From Pseudomonas lalucatii (lineage in GTDB: Bacteria; Pseudomonadota; Gammaproteobacteria; Pseudomonadales; Pseudomonadaceae), in contig NZ_JADPMV010000002.1 of NCBI RefSeq assembly GCF_018398425.1, forward strand, positions 1,178,001 to 1,242,000: DNA of 64,000 nucleotides, given 5' to 3'. Below are positions 9,998 to 19,447 of this stretch, in pieces. The translations under genes were made by a program, and so were the position numbers. The notes beneath the pieces were generated by a model that had not been told where the DNA came from, did no database searches, and was given only the letters and a program-made list of their open reading frames with translations. Numbering within the stretch: the first letter of the stretch is position 1; every line of letters starts with the position of its first letter.

Positions 9998-10915
9998 CTA
10001 GGCCGGCCAGGGCGCCCGCGCCAGCAACTCGGCGCAGCGCACCTGGACGAACGCGCGCAGCAGGTGCAGCGGCCTGCTCAACTGCGCGCGGTGGGCGCAG
10101 ATCAGATTGAGCGGCGTGGCCTCGCCCCGCCAGTGCGGCAACAGCACCTTGAGCCGCCCGGCCTGGACGTCGCCGGCCACGTCCAGCCAGGACTTGTACA
10201 CCAGGCCGCGGCCGGCCACCGCCCAGCGCCGCACCACATCGGCATCGTCGCTGCTGCGGTCGCCGGTCACCGTCAGGCCCTGCTCGCGGCGGCCATCCTG
10301 GAAGCGCCAGTGCTCGTGCAGCCGGCCGCCGAGCATGTACAGCAGGCAGTTGTGCTCGGCCAGGGCCTCCAGCGTCTGCGGCTCGCCGTGGCGCGCCAGG
10401 TAGGCCGGCGCGGCGCACAGCACCCGGCGATTCTCCGGGGCCACCGGCAGGGCCACCAGGCTGGAGTCCTCCGGCGCGCCGTAGCGCAGGGCGATGTCCA
10501 CCGGCTCGCGGAACAGGTCGCTGAGCCGGTCGCCGAGCAGCAGGCGCAACTGCAGGCGCGGATGGGCCTGCTGGAACTCGTCGAGCCAGGGCAGCAGGGT
10601 GTTGCGGCCGAAATCCGAGGGCGCCGCGAGTTGCAGCGGGCCGCTGATCTCGGCCTTGCTGCCGGCCAGCTGGAGGCGGCCATCCTCCAGGCTCTGCAGG
10701 GCCTGCCGGGCATGACCGAGGTACAGCTCGCCCTCGGCGGTCAGGCGCAGGCTGCGGGTGGAGCGGGCGAACAGGCGCACGTCCAGCTGCTGCTCCAGGC
10801 GCTTGAGCGCGGCGCTGGCCACCGCCGGGGAGACATCCAGCAGACGGGCGGCGGCGGACAGGCTGCCGCTCTGGGCGGTGCGCACGAACAGCTGCAGGTC
10901 ATCGACACGTATCAC
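9998..10915 (-). CDS. LysR-family transcriptional regulator
   Basis: 305 residues. A winged helix-turn-helix occupies residues 1-60 (LQLFVRTAQSGSLSAAARLL, then SAALKRLEQQL) and a periplasmic-binding-protein-like effector domain covers about 90-295. The subgroup resembles CrgA/YafC-type regulators that control adjacent oxidoreductase genes. It is divergent from the monooxygenase/dehydrogenase pair across a 103-base AT-rich gap, the usual place for a LysR operator, so those genes are the likely targets. The inducer is unknown. Confidence 0.9.
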   Translation of the reverse strand: MIRVDDLQLFVRTAQSGSLSAAARLLDVSPAVASAALKRLEQQLDVRLFARSTRSLRLTAEGELYLGHARQALQSLEDGRLQLAGSKAEISGPLQLAAPSDFGRNTLLPWLDEFQQAHPRLQLRLLLGDRLSDLFREPVDIALRYGAPEDSSLVALPVAPENRRVLCAAPAYLARHGEPQTLEALAEHNCLLYMLGGRLHEHWRFQDGRREQGLTVTGDRSSDDADVVRRWAVAGRGLVYKSWLDVAGDVQAGRLKVLLPHWRGEATPLNLICAHRAQLSRPLHLLRAFVQVRCAELLARAPWPA

Positions 10916-11018
10916 GGCGTCATCTTCAAAAAACTATTGAAAGAGACTCTAGTATCAGGCTGTTTTTACTGGCAAACAAATAACCGACCATGGGCGTCTC
11001 TCGAGCCGGAGCCACGTC
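10916..11018. promoter_or_regulatory. Divergent promoter region between LysR gene and monooxygenase
   Basis: This 103-base gap is clearly more AT-rich than its surroundings (for example CAAAAAACTATTGAAAG and CTGGCAAACAAATAACC). It should hold both promoters and the LysR operator. I cannot fix the individual boxes with confidence. Confidence 0.45.
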
Positions 11019-11312
11019 ATGTCAACGCCCCTCACCCTGGTCGTCACCCTCACCGCACACCCCGGCCAGGCCGCCGCCCTGGAGGCGGGCCTGAGCCTGC
11101 TGGTGCCGGCCAGCCAGGCCGAAGCCGGCTGCCTGCAGTACGACCTGCACCGTCGTCACGACGATCCCCGGGTGTTCTGCATGATCGAACAATGGCAAGA
11201 CGCCGCAGTCCACGCCGCCCATCAACAGACCGCACACTTCCTGACCTTCGGCCGCACCTGCGGCGGCCTGCTGGAACGGGTCGAACACCACCAGATGCAG
11301 CGCATTCTCTGA
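11019..11312 (+). CDS. Antibiotic biosynthesis monooxygenase (YgiN-like) domain protein
   Basis: 97 residues forming one ABM ferredoxin-like domain (LTLVVTLTAHPGQAAALE, EAGCLQYDLHRR, FCMIEQWQD). Proteins of this family are dimeric, cofactor-free quinol or small-aromatic oxygenases, or stress proteins. It lies nine bases upstream of a quinone-oxidoreductase-like dehydrogenase and is divergent from a LysR regulator. This is a common trio linked to quinone or reactive electrophile stress, so a quinol monooxygenase role is plausible but inferred. Confidence 0.85.
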   Translation: MSTPLTLVVTLTAHPGQAAALEAGLSLLVPASQAEAGCLQYDLHRRHDDPRVFCMIEQWQDAAVHAAHQQTAHFLTFGRTCGGLLERVEHHQMQRIL

Positions 11313-11321
11313 GGAACCAGC

Positions 11322-12338
11322 ATGAAAGCCATCGCCTATTTCCAGTCCCTGCCCGCCGAAGATGCCCAGGCCCTGCAGGACGTTCAGCTCCCCGCCCCTG
11401 CCCCCGGTCCCCGCGACCTGCTGGTGGCGGTCAAGGCCATCTCGGTCAACCCGGTGGACACCAAGATCCGCAACAGGGTCGCGCCGGAGAACGGCGCGGC
11501 CAAGGTGCTCGGCTGGGACGCCAGCGGCATCGTCCAGGCGGTGGGCAGCGAGGTCAGGCTGTTCCAGCCGGGTGACCGGGTGTACTACGCCGGGGCCATC
11601 GACCGCGCCGGGGCCAACAGCGAACTGCACGTGGTCGATGAGCGCATCGTCGGCCACATGCCCAAGACCCTGGGCTTCGCCGAGGCCGCGGCCCTGCCGC
11701 TGACCGCGATCACCGCCTGGGAACTGCTGTTCGAACGCCTGCAGGTCGCCGAAGGCAAGGCCGACCAGGGCCAGAGCCTGCTGATCGTCGGCGCCGCCGG
11801 CGGCGTCGGCTCGATGCTGGTGCAGCTGGCGCGCCAGCTCACCGGGCTGACGGTGATCGGCACCGCCTCGCGCCCCGAGACCCAGGCCTGGGTGCGCGAG
11901 CTCGGCGCCCACCATGTGCTCGACCACAGCAAGCCGCTGAGCGAGGAGCTGGCCCGCAGCGGCCTGCCGCCGGTCAGCCACGTCGCCAGCCTGACCCAGA
12001 CCGACCAGCACTTCGACCAGCTGGTCGAGGCGCTGGCACCGCAGGGTCGCCTGGCGCTGATCGACGACCCGGTGCAAGCGCTGGACCTCATGAAGCTCAA
12101 GGCCAAGAGCCTGTCGCTGCACTGGGAGCTGATGTTCACCCGCTCGCTGTTCCAGACCGCCGACATGATCGAGCAGCACCGCCTGCTCGAGCGGGTCGCC
12201 GGCCTGATCGACGGCGGCGTGCTGCGCACCACCCTCGGCGAGCACTTCGGCCGCATCGACGCGGCCAACCTGCGCCGCGCCCATGCCCTGCTGGAGAGCG
12301 GCAAGGCCAAGGGCAAGATCGTCCTCGAGGACTTCTGA
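11322..12338 (+). CDS. Zinc-type alcohol dehydrogenase-like / quinone oxidoreductase
   Basis: 338 residues of the MDR superfamily. The N-terminal GroES-like domain contains SVNPVDTKIRN and LGWDASGIV; the nucleotide-binding motif is LLIVGAAGGVGSM near residue 155. The cysteines of true zinc alcohol dehydrogenases are absent, so it is probably zinc-free and NADPH-dependent, reducing quinones or enones. It belongs to the family named zinc-binding alcohol dehydrogenase family 1 (TIGR02817). It is co-directional with the ABM monooxygenase, with an AGGAACC ribosome site. A GC-rich hairpin follows the stop. Confidence 0.87.
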   Translation: MKAIAYFQSLPAEDAQALQDVQLPAPAPGPRDLLVAVKAISVNPVDTKIRNRVAPENGAAKVLGWDASGIVQAVGSEVRLFQPGDRVYYAGAIDRAGANSELHVVDERIVGHMPKTLGFAEAAALPLTAITAWELLFERLQVAEGKADQGQSLLIVGAAGGVGSMLVQLARQLTGLTVIGTASRPETQAWVRELGAHHVLDHSKPLSEELARSGLPPVSHVASLTQTDQHFDQLVEALAPQGRLALIDDPVQALDLMKLKAKSLSLHWELMFTRSLFQTADMIEQHRLLERVAGLIDGGVLRTTLGEHFGRIDAANLRRAHALLESGKAKGKIVLEDF

Positions 12339-12346
12339 GCCCAGGC

Positions 12347-12366
12347 CTGGCCCCGCCAGGGGCCAG
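12347..12366 (+). terminator. GC hairpin after the dehydrogenase gene
   Basis: CTGGCCCC and GGGGCCAG pair perfectly around a GCCA loop, nine bases after the stop codon. No T run follows, so it may stabilise the transcript end rather than terminate it. Confidence 0.35.
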
Positions 12367-12452
12367 TCCGACCAACGGCCTCCCCGGCGCGTAACGGCGC
12401 CCCGCCTCCCCGGTCGATAGATAGCTGGGACAACGCTTAGGAGGTCACCACG

Positions 12453-12722
12453 ATGAAACGCCTTATTCCCCTCGTTCTCGGCGCCGCCGTCGGCTTCGCC
12501 GGCGCAGCGCTCGCGCAACCCGCCCAGGTCCCCGACGCCAGCCAGGTCCAGGCGGTCGACTACCACTACGGCCTGACCCTGGACGTGCACAAGGTCATCG
12601 ACATCACCGACAACTCGGACAAGACCGGCGTGGTGCCGGCGACCATCACCTACCTCGACAGCCAGGGCCGGCTGCACAAGGTCAACTATCTCGAACTGGG
12701 ACGCGCTAACGACGGCAATTAG
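12453..12722 (+). CDS. DUF2790 small exported protein
   Basis: 89 residues. A Sec signal ends near residue 22 (AGAALAQPAQ). The mature part is a DUF2790 domain (YGLTLDVHKVIDITDNS, TGVVPATITYLDSQG, VNYLELGRAND). The family is short, periplasmic and largely restricted to Pseudomonas; its function is unknown, though several members are induced by metals or two-component systems. An excellent AGGAGG site lies upstream and a strong intrinsic terminator follows, so it is a single-gene unit. Confidence 0.88.
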   Translation: MKRLIPLVLGAAVGFAGAALAQPAQVPDASQVQAVDYHYGLTLDVHKVIDITDNSDKTGVVPATITYLDSQGRLHKVNYLELGRANDGN

Positions 12723-12741
12723 TTCGCAGTCCTGTTATCTT

Positions 12742-12771
12742 GGCGCCTGGCCGCATCGACCAGGCGCCTTT
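12742..12771 (+). terminator. Intrinsic terminator after the DUF2790 gene
   Basis: GGCGCCTGG (12742-12750) and CCAGGCGCC (12760-12768) pair perfectly over a nine-base loop and are followed by TTT. It lies 19 bases after the stop codon. Confidence 0.75.
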
Positions 12772-12882
12772 GCCGTTCGGCATGCCGGCCGCTCACCCAG
12801 CAACTAGACTCCTATCGGTTCCGCGCACCCCTGTGGCACGCCCAGCCTGCGCTCGCGAACATCCGATTCATCGGTGGTAAGG

Positions 12883-14751
12883 ATGCGACCCGAACGACTC
12901 ACCCCGCTGCGCCTGGCCGGCCTCTACGGCCTGTTCGGCATCGTCTGGACGCTGTCCAGCGACTACCTGTTGGCCGCCACGGTGTCCGACCCGGCGCTGA
13001 GCGCGCGGCTGCAGACCCTCAAGGGCCTGGCCTTCGTCCTGCTCGGCGGCCTGCTGATCTTCCATGTCAGCCGCCGCAGCCGTCAGGCCCAGCAGCAGCT
13101 GCTCGGCGCCCTGACGCACAACGCCCGCCTGTGGCAGCAGGCGCAGCGCAATGCCGCGCTGGGCAGCTGGGAATACCGCGAAGGCTTCCACTGGAGTCCC
13201 GAGGCCCTGCACCTGCTGGGACGCGACGCCGGCAACGCCTCCAGCACCCTCGAGCAGCTGCTGAGCTGGCTCCACCCCGCGGAGCGCCAGGCGGTACAGC
13301 GTGCCTGCGAGGCCCTGCTCGCCCAGCACAAGGCCCTGGCGATCTGCGCACGCCTGCACCAGCCACACCGGCACCAGGCCACCTGGCTGATGCTGCGCGG
13401 CGAGGTCGACGCCGACGGCCGGATCCTCGGTACCCTGCAGGACATCAGTGGCCAGAAACGCGACGAAGCCGCACTGCGCGAGAGCGAGCAGCGCTTCCGC
13501 CAGCTGTTCGAGCAGACCCCGCGCCTCGCCGTGCAGGGCTACGACCGCGAGCGCCGGGTGGTCTACTGGAATGCCGCCAGCACCCAGCTGTATGGCTACA
13601 GCCTGCAGGAGGCCATGGGCAAACGCCTGGAGGACCTGATCGTGCCGCTGCCGGCGCGCAACCAGGTGGCCAGCGCGCTCAACCACTGGCTGCTGGGCGG
13701 CCCGCCGACCCCGCCCGCGGAGATGCAGTTGCAACGCAAGGACGGCAATCCGGTGTGGGTCTACTCCAGCCGCTCGCTGCGCCTGGACAGCCGCGACCAG
13801 CCGGAGCTGTACTGCATCGACATCGACATCAGCGAGCACAAGCGCCTCGACGAGCGGCTGCGCGCCAGCGAGGCCAGCTACCGCGAGCTGGTCGAGCAAC
13901 TGGCCGAGGCGATCGTCACCACCGACGCCGACGGCCATCTGAGCTTCCTCAACCCGGCCTGGGAGCGCCTCAGCGGCTATATCGGCTACGAGAGCCTCGG
14001 GCGCCCCCTGGCGCGCTTCCTCGAGGGGGCGGACGGCGCCCGTCTACGCGAGCAGATCGGCGCCATCGCCCGGGGCGAGCAGATCGGGCTGCGGGGCGAC
14101 TTCCGCCTGCTGACCCGCCACGGCCAGCTGCGCTGGGTCGAGCTGCAGCTCAGCCGGCGGGCGGACCACAGCCTCGGCGGCAGCCTGCGCGACAACCACG
14201 AGCACTATCTCAAGCTGCAGCTGCAGCAGGCCCGCAGCACCCTGCTCGAAGCACTGTTCATGCAGCAGCCGCTGCAGCAGATACTCGAGGGCATCTGCCG
14301 CCACCTGCAGGCGCTGAACCCGCCGATGCGCGTCTCGGTGATGCTGCAGGACCGCCAGCAGCGCCTGCATGTGGCCGCAGCCCCCGACCTGCCCGCGGCC
14401 TATTGCGCCGCCATCGATGGCATCGAGGCCGGTCCCGAGGTCGGCTCCTGCGGCCACGCCGCCTACAGCGGCGAACTGGTAATCGCCGAGGACCTCGCCA
14501 ATCACCCCTACTGGCGCGACTTCCGCGCCGCGGCCGTGGGCGCCGGACTGCACGCCTGCTGGTCGTTGCCGTTCAAGGATGAGCAGGGCCGGGCGATCGG
14601 CACCCTGGGCATCTACTACGACCGGCCCAGGCGCCCCAGCGCCCTGGACATCACCCTGGCCGGCGGCTTCGCCCAACTGGCCGGGCTGGCGGTCCAGCAC
14701 GGCGCCGGGCAGCCTGCGTCGCCGAACGGGGGCCATCGGTCGCCCAGCTGA
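12883..14751 (+). CDS. Membrane PAS-PAS-PAS-GAF sensor protein without an output domain
   Basis: 622 residues from the ATG preceded by GGTGG; a GTG three codons earlier is also possible. Two membrane helices at about residues 8-32 and 44-62 are followed by three PAS modules (roughly 85-195, 200-320 and 330-440; the third has a clear S-box, AIVTTDADGHLSFLNPAWE) and a C-terminal GAF domain (about 455-605, with SCGHAAYSGELVIAED). The N terminus resembles that of Pseudomonas GGDEF/EAL and kinase sensors, but the protein stops just after the GAF. No GGDEF, EAL, kinase or methyl-acceptor module is present, nor any remnant in the next 66 bases. Signal output must therefore go through a partner, or the gene is truncated. 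Confidence 0.85.
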   Translation: MRPERLTPLRLAGLYGLFGIVWTLSSDYLLAATVSDPALSARLQTLKGLAFVLLGGLLIFHVSRRSRQAQQQLLGALTHNARLWQQAQRNAALGSWEYREGFHWSPEALHLLGRDAGNASSTLEQLLSWLHPAERQAVQRACEALLAQHKALAICARLHQPHRHQATWLMLRGEVDADGRILGTLQDISGQKRDEAALRESEQRFRQLFEQTPRLAVQGYDRERRVVYWNAASTQLYGYSLQEAMGKRLEDLIVPLPARNQVASALNHWLLGGPPTPPAEMQLQRKDGNPVWVYSSRSLRLDSRDQPELYCIDIDISEHKRLDERLRASEASYRELVEQLAEAIVTTDADGHLSFLNPAWERLSGYIGYESLGRPLARFLEGADGARLREQIGAIARGEQIGLRGDFRLLTRHGQLRWVELQLSRRADHSLGGSLRDNHEHYLKLQLQQARSTLLEALFMQQPLQQILEGICRHLQALNPPMRVSVMLQDRQQRLHVAAAPDLPAAYCAAIDGIEAGPEVGSCGHAAYSGELVIAEDLANHPYWRDFRAAAVGAGLHACWSLPFKDEQGRAIGTLGIYYDRPRRPSALDITLAGGFAQLAGLAVQHGAGQPASPNGGHRSPS

Positions 14752-14817
14752 CCGGGATCAGTGAAGTTTCGGCCATGCCCACTACACTGGCATTTCCCAT
14801 GCGAGGAGGTGCCCGCC

Positions 14818-14997
14818 GTGAATGTCCGCATCCAGCCCCTGAACAACCCCCAAGGCCCCTGCTGGCAAGTCAGCTTCGGCAACAACAGGGTGAGCTTTCG
14901 TAGTGAGGCCGAGGCCCGCCAGTTCGTCGCCACCCTGGAGGCGCGCTTGCGCGCCCCCCACCCCCTCCCCGCAGCTGCAGCCCGCGCCGCCGGTTAG
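14818..14997 (+). CDS. Small protein of unknown function, 59 residues
   Basis: The GTG start is chosen because GAGGAGGT lies eight bases upstream; an earlier in-frame GTG at 14761 lacks a ribosome site. The core (PLNNPQGPCWQVSFGNNRVSF, a little over 20 residues in full, then SEAEARQFVATLEARL) looks like a compact beta-hairpin followed by a helix. The C terminus is Ala/Pro-rich. I do not recognise a named domain. Its stop codon overlaps the end of the convergent MFS gene by four bases. A real gene is likely given the ribosome site and protein-like composition. Confidence 0.6.
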   Translation: MNVRIQPLNNPQGPCWQVSFGNNRVSFRSEAEARQFVATLEARLRAPHPLPAAAARAAG

Positions 14998-16196
14998 CCC
15001 AGGTCCTCGACCAGGGGCCGTGCGGCGCGCCGCTCGGCCCGGAGGGTGAGGCGCGACGCCAGGGTGGCCAGCACGCCGCAGGCGCAGATCACCGCGGCCA
15101 TCGGCCAGGCGCTGCCATCGTGCAGGATGCCGACCAGCGCCGCCGCCCCGGCGGCAATGGCGAACTGCAGGCTGCCGAGCAGCGCCGAGGCGCTGCCGGC
15201 ATGCCGCCCCTGGCCGGCCATGGCGCAGGCCGTGGCGTTGGGCAGCAGCACGCCGAGGCTGGCGATGCAGCCGAACAGGGGCAGCAGCAGCGGCCAGAGC
15301 ACCTGCGGGCGGGCGACGGCAATGACCAGCAGCGCCAGGCCACAGCCCAGGTAGCACCACACCAGCCGGCGCAGCCAGTGGCCCGGCCCGTGCCGCGCCA
15401 CCAGCCAGGCATTCAGCTGCGCCGCGAGGATGAAGCCCGCCGCGTTGCTGCCGAACAGCCAGCCGTAGTGCTCGGGCGCGATGCCATACAGCTCGATGAA
15501 GACGAAGGGCGAGCCGGCGATATAGGCGAACATCCCGGCGATCGACAGGCCGCCGGTCAGGGCGTGGCCGACAAAGGGCCGGTCGCCCAGCAGCCGACGG
15601 TACTCGCCCAGGGCGCCGCGCAGGGGCGCGACGGGCGCGTCCGCGGCCAGGGTCTCCGGCAGCCCCCAGGCCACCGCCAACCAGCACAGCGCGGCGAATA
15701 GCGCCAGGCAGACGAAGATCGACTGCCAGCCCAGGCTGGCGAGCAGCAGGCCGCCGGCCAGCGGAGCGAGGATCGGCGCGACGCCCATCACCAGCACCAG
15801 CTGGGAGAACACCCGGGCCGAGGCGATGGGGTCGCACAGGTCGCGCACCACCGCGCGGGTCACCACCATCCCGGCGCAGCCGCCGAGGGCCTGGACGAAA
15901 CGCGCGACGATCAACCCCTCCAGGCTGGTCGCCAGCGCACAGGCCAGCGACGCCAGGGCAAACAGCAAAACGCCGGCCAGCAGCGGCGCACGCCGGCCGA
16001 AGCGATCGGCCAGGGGACCGTAGATCAGTTGGCCGATGGCCAGGCCGACGAAATAGACGGCCAAGGACAGCTGCACCTGCTCGACATCGCTGGCGAAGGC
16101 CCGCGCCATGGCCGGGAAGGCCGGCAGATAGAAGTCGATGGCCAGAGGGCCGAAGGCGCTCAAGGCGCCGAGGATCAACAGCAGACGTAATGGCAT
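14994..16196 (-). CDS. Bcr/CflA family multidrug MFS transporter
   Basis: 400 residues and about twelve membrane segments. The Bcr/CflA signatures are clear: FGPLAIDFYLPAFPAM in helix 1, GQLIYGPLADRFGRR in the helix 2-3 loop and ARFVQALGGCAGMVVTRAVV in helix 4. These are proton-driven exporters of drugs such as bicyclomycin or chloramphenicol, or of small metabolites; the substrate here is not predictable. It is leftward and separated by 119 bases from the RND operon upstream, so probably independent. Confidence 0.9.
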   Translation of the reverse strand: MPLRLLLILGALSAFGPLAIDFYLPAFPAMARAFASDVEQVQLSLAVYFVGLAIGQLIYGPLADRFGRRAPLLAGVLLFALASLACALATSLEGLIVARFVQALGGCAGMVVTRAVVRDLCDPIASARVFSQLVLVMGVAPILAPLAGGLLLASLGWQSIFVCLALFAALCWLAVAWGLPETLAADAPVAPLRGALGEYRRLLGDRPFVGHALTGGLSIAGMFAYIAGSPFVFIELYGIAPEHYGWLFGSNAAGFILAAQLNAWLVARHGPGHWLRRLVWCYLGCGLALLVIAVARPQVLWPLLLPLFGCIASLGVLLPNATACAMAGQGRHAGSASALLGSLQFAIAAGAAALVGILHDGSAWPMAAVICACGVLATLASRLTLRAERRAARPLVEDLG

Positions 16197-16243
16197 GGGG
16201 GTCCGGATAGGTAATGGCGGAGGTCGGCGCCGGGGCCGGCAGC

Positions 16244-16272
16244 GCGGGTGGGTTACGCCGCACCCGCCCTAC
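16244..16272. repeat. Short intergenic repeat, 'GGGCGGGTG..GTAACCCACC' type
   Basis: Read leftward, GTAGGGCGGGTGCGG is followed by CGTAACCCACCCGC, an imperfect inverted repeat. It resembles a repeat family scattered between Pseudomonas genes. It lies between the RND gene stop and the MFS gene start. Confidence 0.5.
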
Positions 16273-16288
16273 TGACTGCGTGGAATTG

Positions 16289-16312
16289 GGGTTGGCGGCA
16301 GGCCGCCAACCC
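16289..16312 (-). terminator. Perfect hairpin just after the RND pump stop codon
   Basis: GGGTTGGCGGC (16289-16299) and GCCGCCAACCC (16302-16312) form an 11-base perfect dyad three bases beyond the leftward stop codon. There is no T run (CAATTCC follows leftward), so it may act as a weak terminator or an RNA-stabilising end. Confidence 0.5.
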
Positions 16313-16315
16313 GAC

Positions 16316-19300
16316 CTAGGACTCTGCCGCCTCCGCGGCTTTGCGTCCTCTGCTCAGCTTCTGCGCCAGGGACTCCACCAGCAGGTAGAACATCGGGATC
16401 AGAAACACCGCCAGCACGGTGGCCGCCAGCATGCCGCCGAGCACCCCGGTACCGATCGAGTGGCGACTGGCCGAGCCGGCGCCGCTGCTCACCACCAGCG
16501 GCATGACGCCGAGGACGAAGGCCAGCGAGGTCATGATGATCGGCCGAAAGCGCAGGCGCGCGGCCTCCAGGGCGGCCTCCAGGATGCCCATGCCCTGCTG
16601 CCGGCAGAGCACGGCGAACTCGACGATGAGGATGGCGTTCTTGGTCGACAGGCCGATCAGGGTGACCAGGCCGACCTGGAAGTACACGTCGTTGTCGATG
16701 CCGCGCAGCCACACCGCGAGGATCGCGCCGAACACCGCGAAGGGCACCGCGGTGACCACCGCCAGCGGCAGGGTCCAGCGCTCGTACTGCGCCGCGAGGA
16801 TCAGGAACACCATGATCAGGCCGAAGACGAAGGCGGTGCTACCGGAACCCTGGGTCGCCAGCTCCTGGTAGGCCGAGCCGGTCCAGCCGATGCTGAAGTC
16901 GCTGCCGAGCACCTCGTCGGCCACCGCCTGCACGGCCGCCAGGGCCTGGCCGGAGCTGTAGCCCGGCGCCGGCCCACCGAGGATCTTCGCCGCGGGATAG
17001 ACGTTGAACCGCGCGTAGCTGTCCGGGCCGAGGATGCGCCGCACCTTGACCAGGCTCGACAGCGGCACCAGCTCGCCGCCGGCGGAGCGGACATAGACCT
17101 GGCCCAGGTCCTCCGGCTTGCGCCGGAACTCCGACTCGGACTGCAGGCTGACCTGCCAGGTGCGGCCGAACAGGCTGAAGTCGTTGACGTAGTAACTGCC
17201 GAAGGTCGCCTGCATGGCGGTGAACACATCGTTGATCGACACGCCCAGGGCACGGGCCTTGGTGCGGTCCAGGTCGATGTAGTACTGCGGCACGTTGGCG
17301 CTGAAGGTGCTCTGCACCCCGGCCAGTTCCGGGCGCTGGCGTGCCGCCTCGAGAAAGGCCGCGACCTTGCCTGCCAGCTGCTCGGTCGTGCCGCCGCTGC
17401 GGTCCTGGATATAGCCCTCGAAACCGCCGGTGGTGCTCATGCCGGTGATCGGCGGCGGGTTGAAGCTCATCACCACGCCATCCTTCTGCGCTGCGCCGAT
17501 GCCCATGAACTCGCGGGTCAGGTTGCGCGCATCCAGCTCCGGCGTGGTGCGTTCGCTCCAGTCCTTGAGCGGCACGAAGGACACCCCGGCATTGCTGCGG
17601 GTGCCGAAGGTGAGGATGTCGAAGCCGGCGAAGGTGACCACGTCCTCCACCGCCGGGTGCGCCATCAGCTGCTCGGTCACCGCGCTGGTCAGCGCCTCGG
17701 TGCGGGTCAGCGAGGCCGCCGGCGGCAGGAAGTAGGCATTGAGCACATAGCCCTGGTCCTCGTCCGGCACCAGCGAGCTGGGCACCCGGGCGAACAGCGC
17801 CAGCATCAGCGCGATCATCACGCCGAACAGCGTCAGGCCCACCAGCGAACGCTTGAGGAAGAAGCGCACACCGCCGGCGTAGCCCTCGGTGAGCCGGTCG
17901 AAGACCCGGTTGAAGGCGCGGAACGGCGCCGCCGGCTCGTGCTGCCCGGGCTTGAGCAGCAGGGCGCAGAGGGCCGGGCTCAGGGTCAGGGCGACGATGC
18001 TGGAGATCGCCACCGACACGGCGATGGTAATGGCGAACTGCTTGTACATCTCCCCGGCCAGGCCGCCGAGAAAGCCCACCGGCACGAACACCGCGATCAG
18101 CACCAGGCTGGTGGCGATGATCGGCCCGGTCACCTCCGTCATGGCCTTGATGGTCGCCTCGCGCGGGCCGAGCTTGTCGGCACTCATCGAGCGCTCGACG
18201 TTCTCGATCACCACGATGGCGTCGTCCACCACAATGCCGATCGCCAGCACCATGCCGAACAGGGTCAGCAGGTTGATCGAGAAGCCCAGCAGGTACATGC
18301 CGGCGAAGGTGCCGACCAGCGACACCGGGATGGCCAACAACGGGATCAGCGTGGCGCGCCAGTTCTGCAGGAACAGGAAGACCACCAGCACCACCAGCAC
18401 CAGGGCCTCGAAGAAGGTCTTGATCACCTCGTCGATGGACACCTTGACGAACTTGGTGGTGTCGTAGGGGATCTTGTAGGTGATGCCCTCGGGGAAAACC
18501 TGCGCCAACCGCTCGAGGGTGTTGCGCACCGCCTCGGCGGTGTCCAGGGCATTGGCCCCCGGCTGCAGGTAGATGCCGAAGGCGGCGTTCTGCTGGCCAT
18601 TGAGCGAGGTCATCAGCGAGTAGTCCTGGGCGCCCAGTTCGATCCGCGCCACATCCTTGAGCAGCAGGCTGGCGCCGGTCGGGTCCGAACGCAGGATCAC
18701 GCCCTCGAACTCCGCAGGGTCGGTGAAACGGCCCTGGGTGGTCACCGTATAGGTGAAGTCCTGCTCCTGCTGCAGCGGCTGCTGGCCGAAGCTGCCGGCG
18801 GCGAACTGCGAGTTCTGCTCGCGAATGGCCGCGACCACGTCGCTTGGGGTCAGGTTGAACTGGGCCAGCTTGTCCGGGCGCAGCCAGATACGCATCGAAT
18901 AGTCTTTCGAACCGAACTGGCGGGCGTCGCCGACCCCGGGCAGGCGCTTGAGCTCGTCGATCACGTTGATCAGCGCGTAGTTGCTGATGTACACCGGGTC
19001 GCGCGAGCCGTCCGGGGAGAACAGGGTGACCACCTGGAGGATGTCGGAAGACTTCTTCTCCACCTTGACCCCCTGCCGGCGCACCTCTTCCGGCAGCTTG
19101 GCCAGGGCCGACTGCACCCGGTTGTTGACGTCGATGGTGGCCTGGTCGGGATCGGTACCGACCTGGAAGTACACCGACAGGCTCATGACGTTGCCGCCGG
19201 AGTTGGACTGCTGGTAGATCATCCCCTCGACGCCGTTGATCGACTGCTCCAGCGGCGCCGCCACGGTTTCGGCGATCACCTGGGCGCTGGCGCCGGCATA

Positions 19301-19447
19301 GCTGGCGCTGACCGACACCTGCGGCGGCAGGATCTGCGGGTATTGGGAAATGGGCAAGGCGCGCATGGCCAGCAGGCCGGCCAGCATGATGACGACGGAG
19401 ATGACCGTGGCGAAGATCGGCCGATCGATAAAGAAGCGTGAGATCAC
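16316..19447 (-). CDS. RND efflux pump inner-membrane transporter (HAE1)
   Basis: 1043 residues, the normal AcrB/MexB length. It begins [20 protein letters not shown] as the family does. Proton-relay aspartates appear in the helix-4 motif [16 protein letters not shown]; the second repeat has [12 protein letters not shown]. Two large periplasmic loops lie at about 35-330 and 560-860. It should pump hydrophobic compounds out through a tripartite complex. Its start overlaps the adaptor gene's end by four bases, so they are co-translated. No outer-membrane channel gene follows, so it must borrow one (OprM/TolC type), as MexJK-type pumps do. Confidence 0.95.
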   Translation of the reverse strand: MISRFFIDRPIFATVISVVIMLAGLLAMRALPISQYPQILPPQVSVSASYAGASAQVIAETVAAPLEQSINGVEGMIYQQSNSGGNVMSLSVYFQVGTDPDQATIDVNNRVQSALAKLPEEVRRQGVKVEKKSSDILQVVTLFSPDGSRDPVYISNYALINVIDELKRLPGVGDARQFGSKDYSMRIWLRPDKLAQFNLTPSDVVAAIREQNSQFAAGSFGQQPLQQEQDFTYTVTTQGRFTDPAEFEGVILRSDPTGASLLLKDVARIELGAQDYSLMTSLNGQQNAAFGIYLQPGANALDTAEAVRNTLERLAQVFPEGITYKIPYDTTKFVKVSIDEVIKTFFEALVLVVLVVFLFLQNWRATLIPLLAIPVSLVGTFAGMYLLGFSINLLTLFGMVLAIGIVVDDAIVVIENVERSMSADKLGPREATIKAMTEVTGPIIATSLVLIAVFVPVGFLGGLAGEMYKQFAITIAVSVAISSIVALTLSPALCALLLKPGQHEPAAPFRAFNRVFDRLTEGYAGGVRFFLKRSLVGLTLFGVMIALMLALFARVPSSLVPDEDQGYVLNAYFLPPAASLTRTEALTSAVTEQLMAHPAVEDVVTFAGFDILTFGTRSNAGVSFVPLKDWSERTTPELDARNLTREFMGIGAAQKDGVVMSFNPPPITGMSTTGGFEGYIQDRSGGTTEQLAGKVAAFLEAARQRPELAGVQSTFSANVPQYYIDLDRTKARALGVSINDVFTAMQATFGSYYVNDFSLFGRTWQVSLQSESEFRRKPEDLGQVYVRSAGGELVPLSSLVKVRRILGPDSYARFNVYPAAKILGGPAPGYSSGQALAAVQAVADEVLGSDFSIGWTGSAYQELATQGSGSTAFVFGLIMVFLILAAQYERWTLPLAVVTAVPFAVFGAILAVWLRGIDNDVYFQVGLVTLIGLSTKNAILIVEFAVLCRQQGMGILEAALEAARLRFRPIIMTSLAFVLGVMPLVVSSGAGSASRHSIGTGVLGGMLAATVLAVFLIPMFYLLVESLAQKLSRGRKAAEAAES

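Noticed and set aside
16214..19441. 1075-codon rightward open frame antisense to the RND pump gene
   Set aside because: It is the reverse complement of a well-recognised AcrB-type gene and is dominated by His, Gln, Asp and Gly, the usual antisense artefact.
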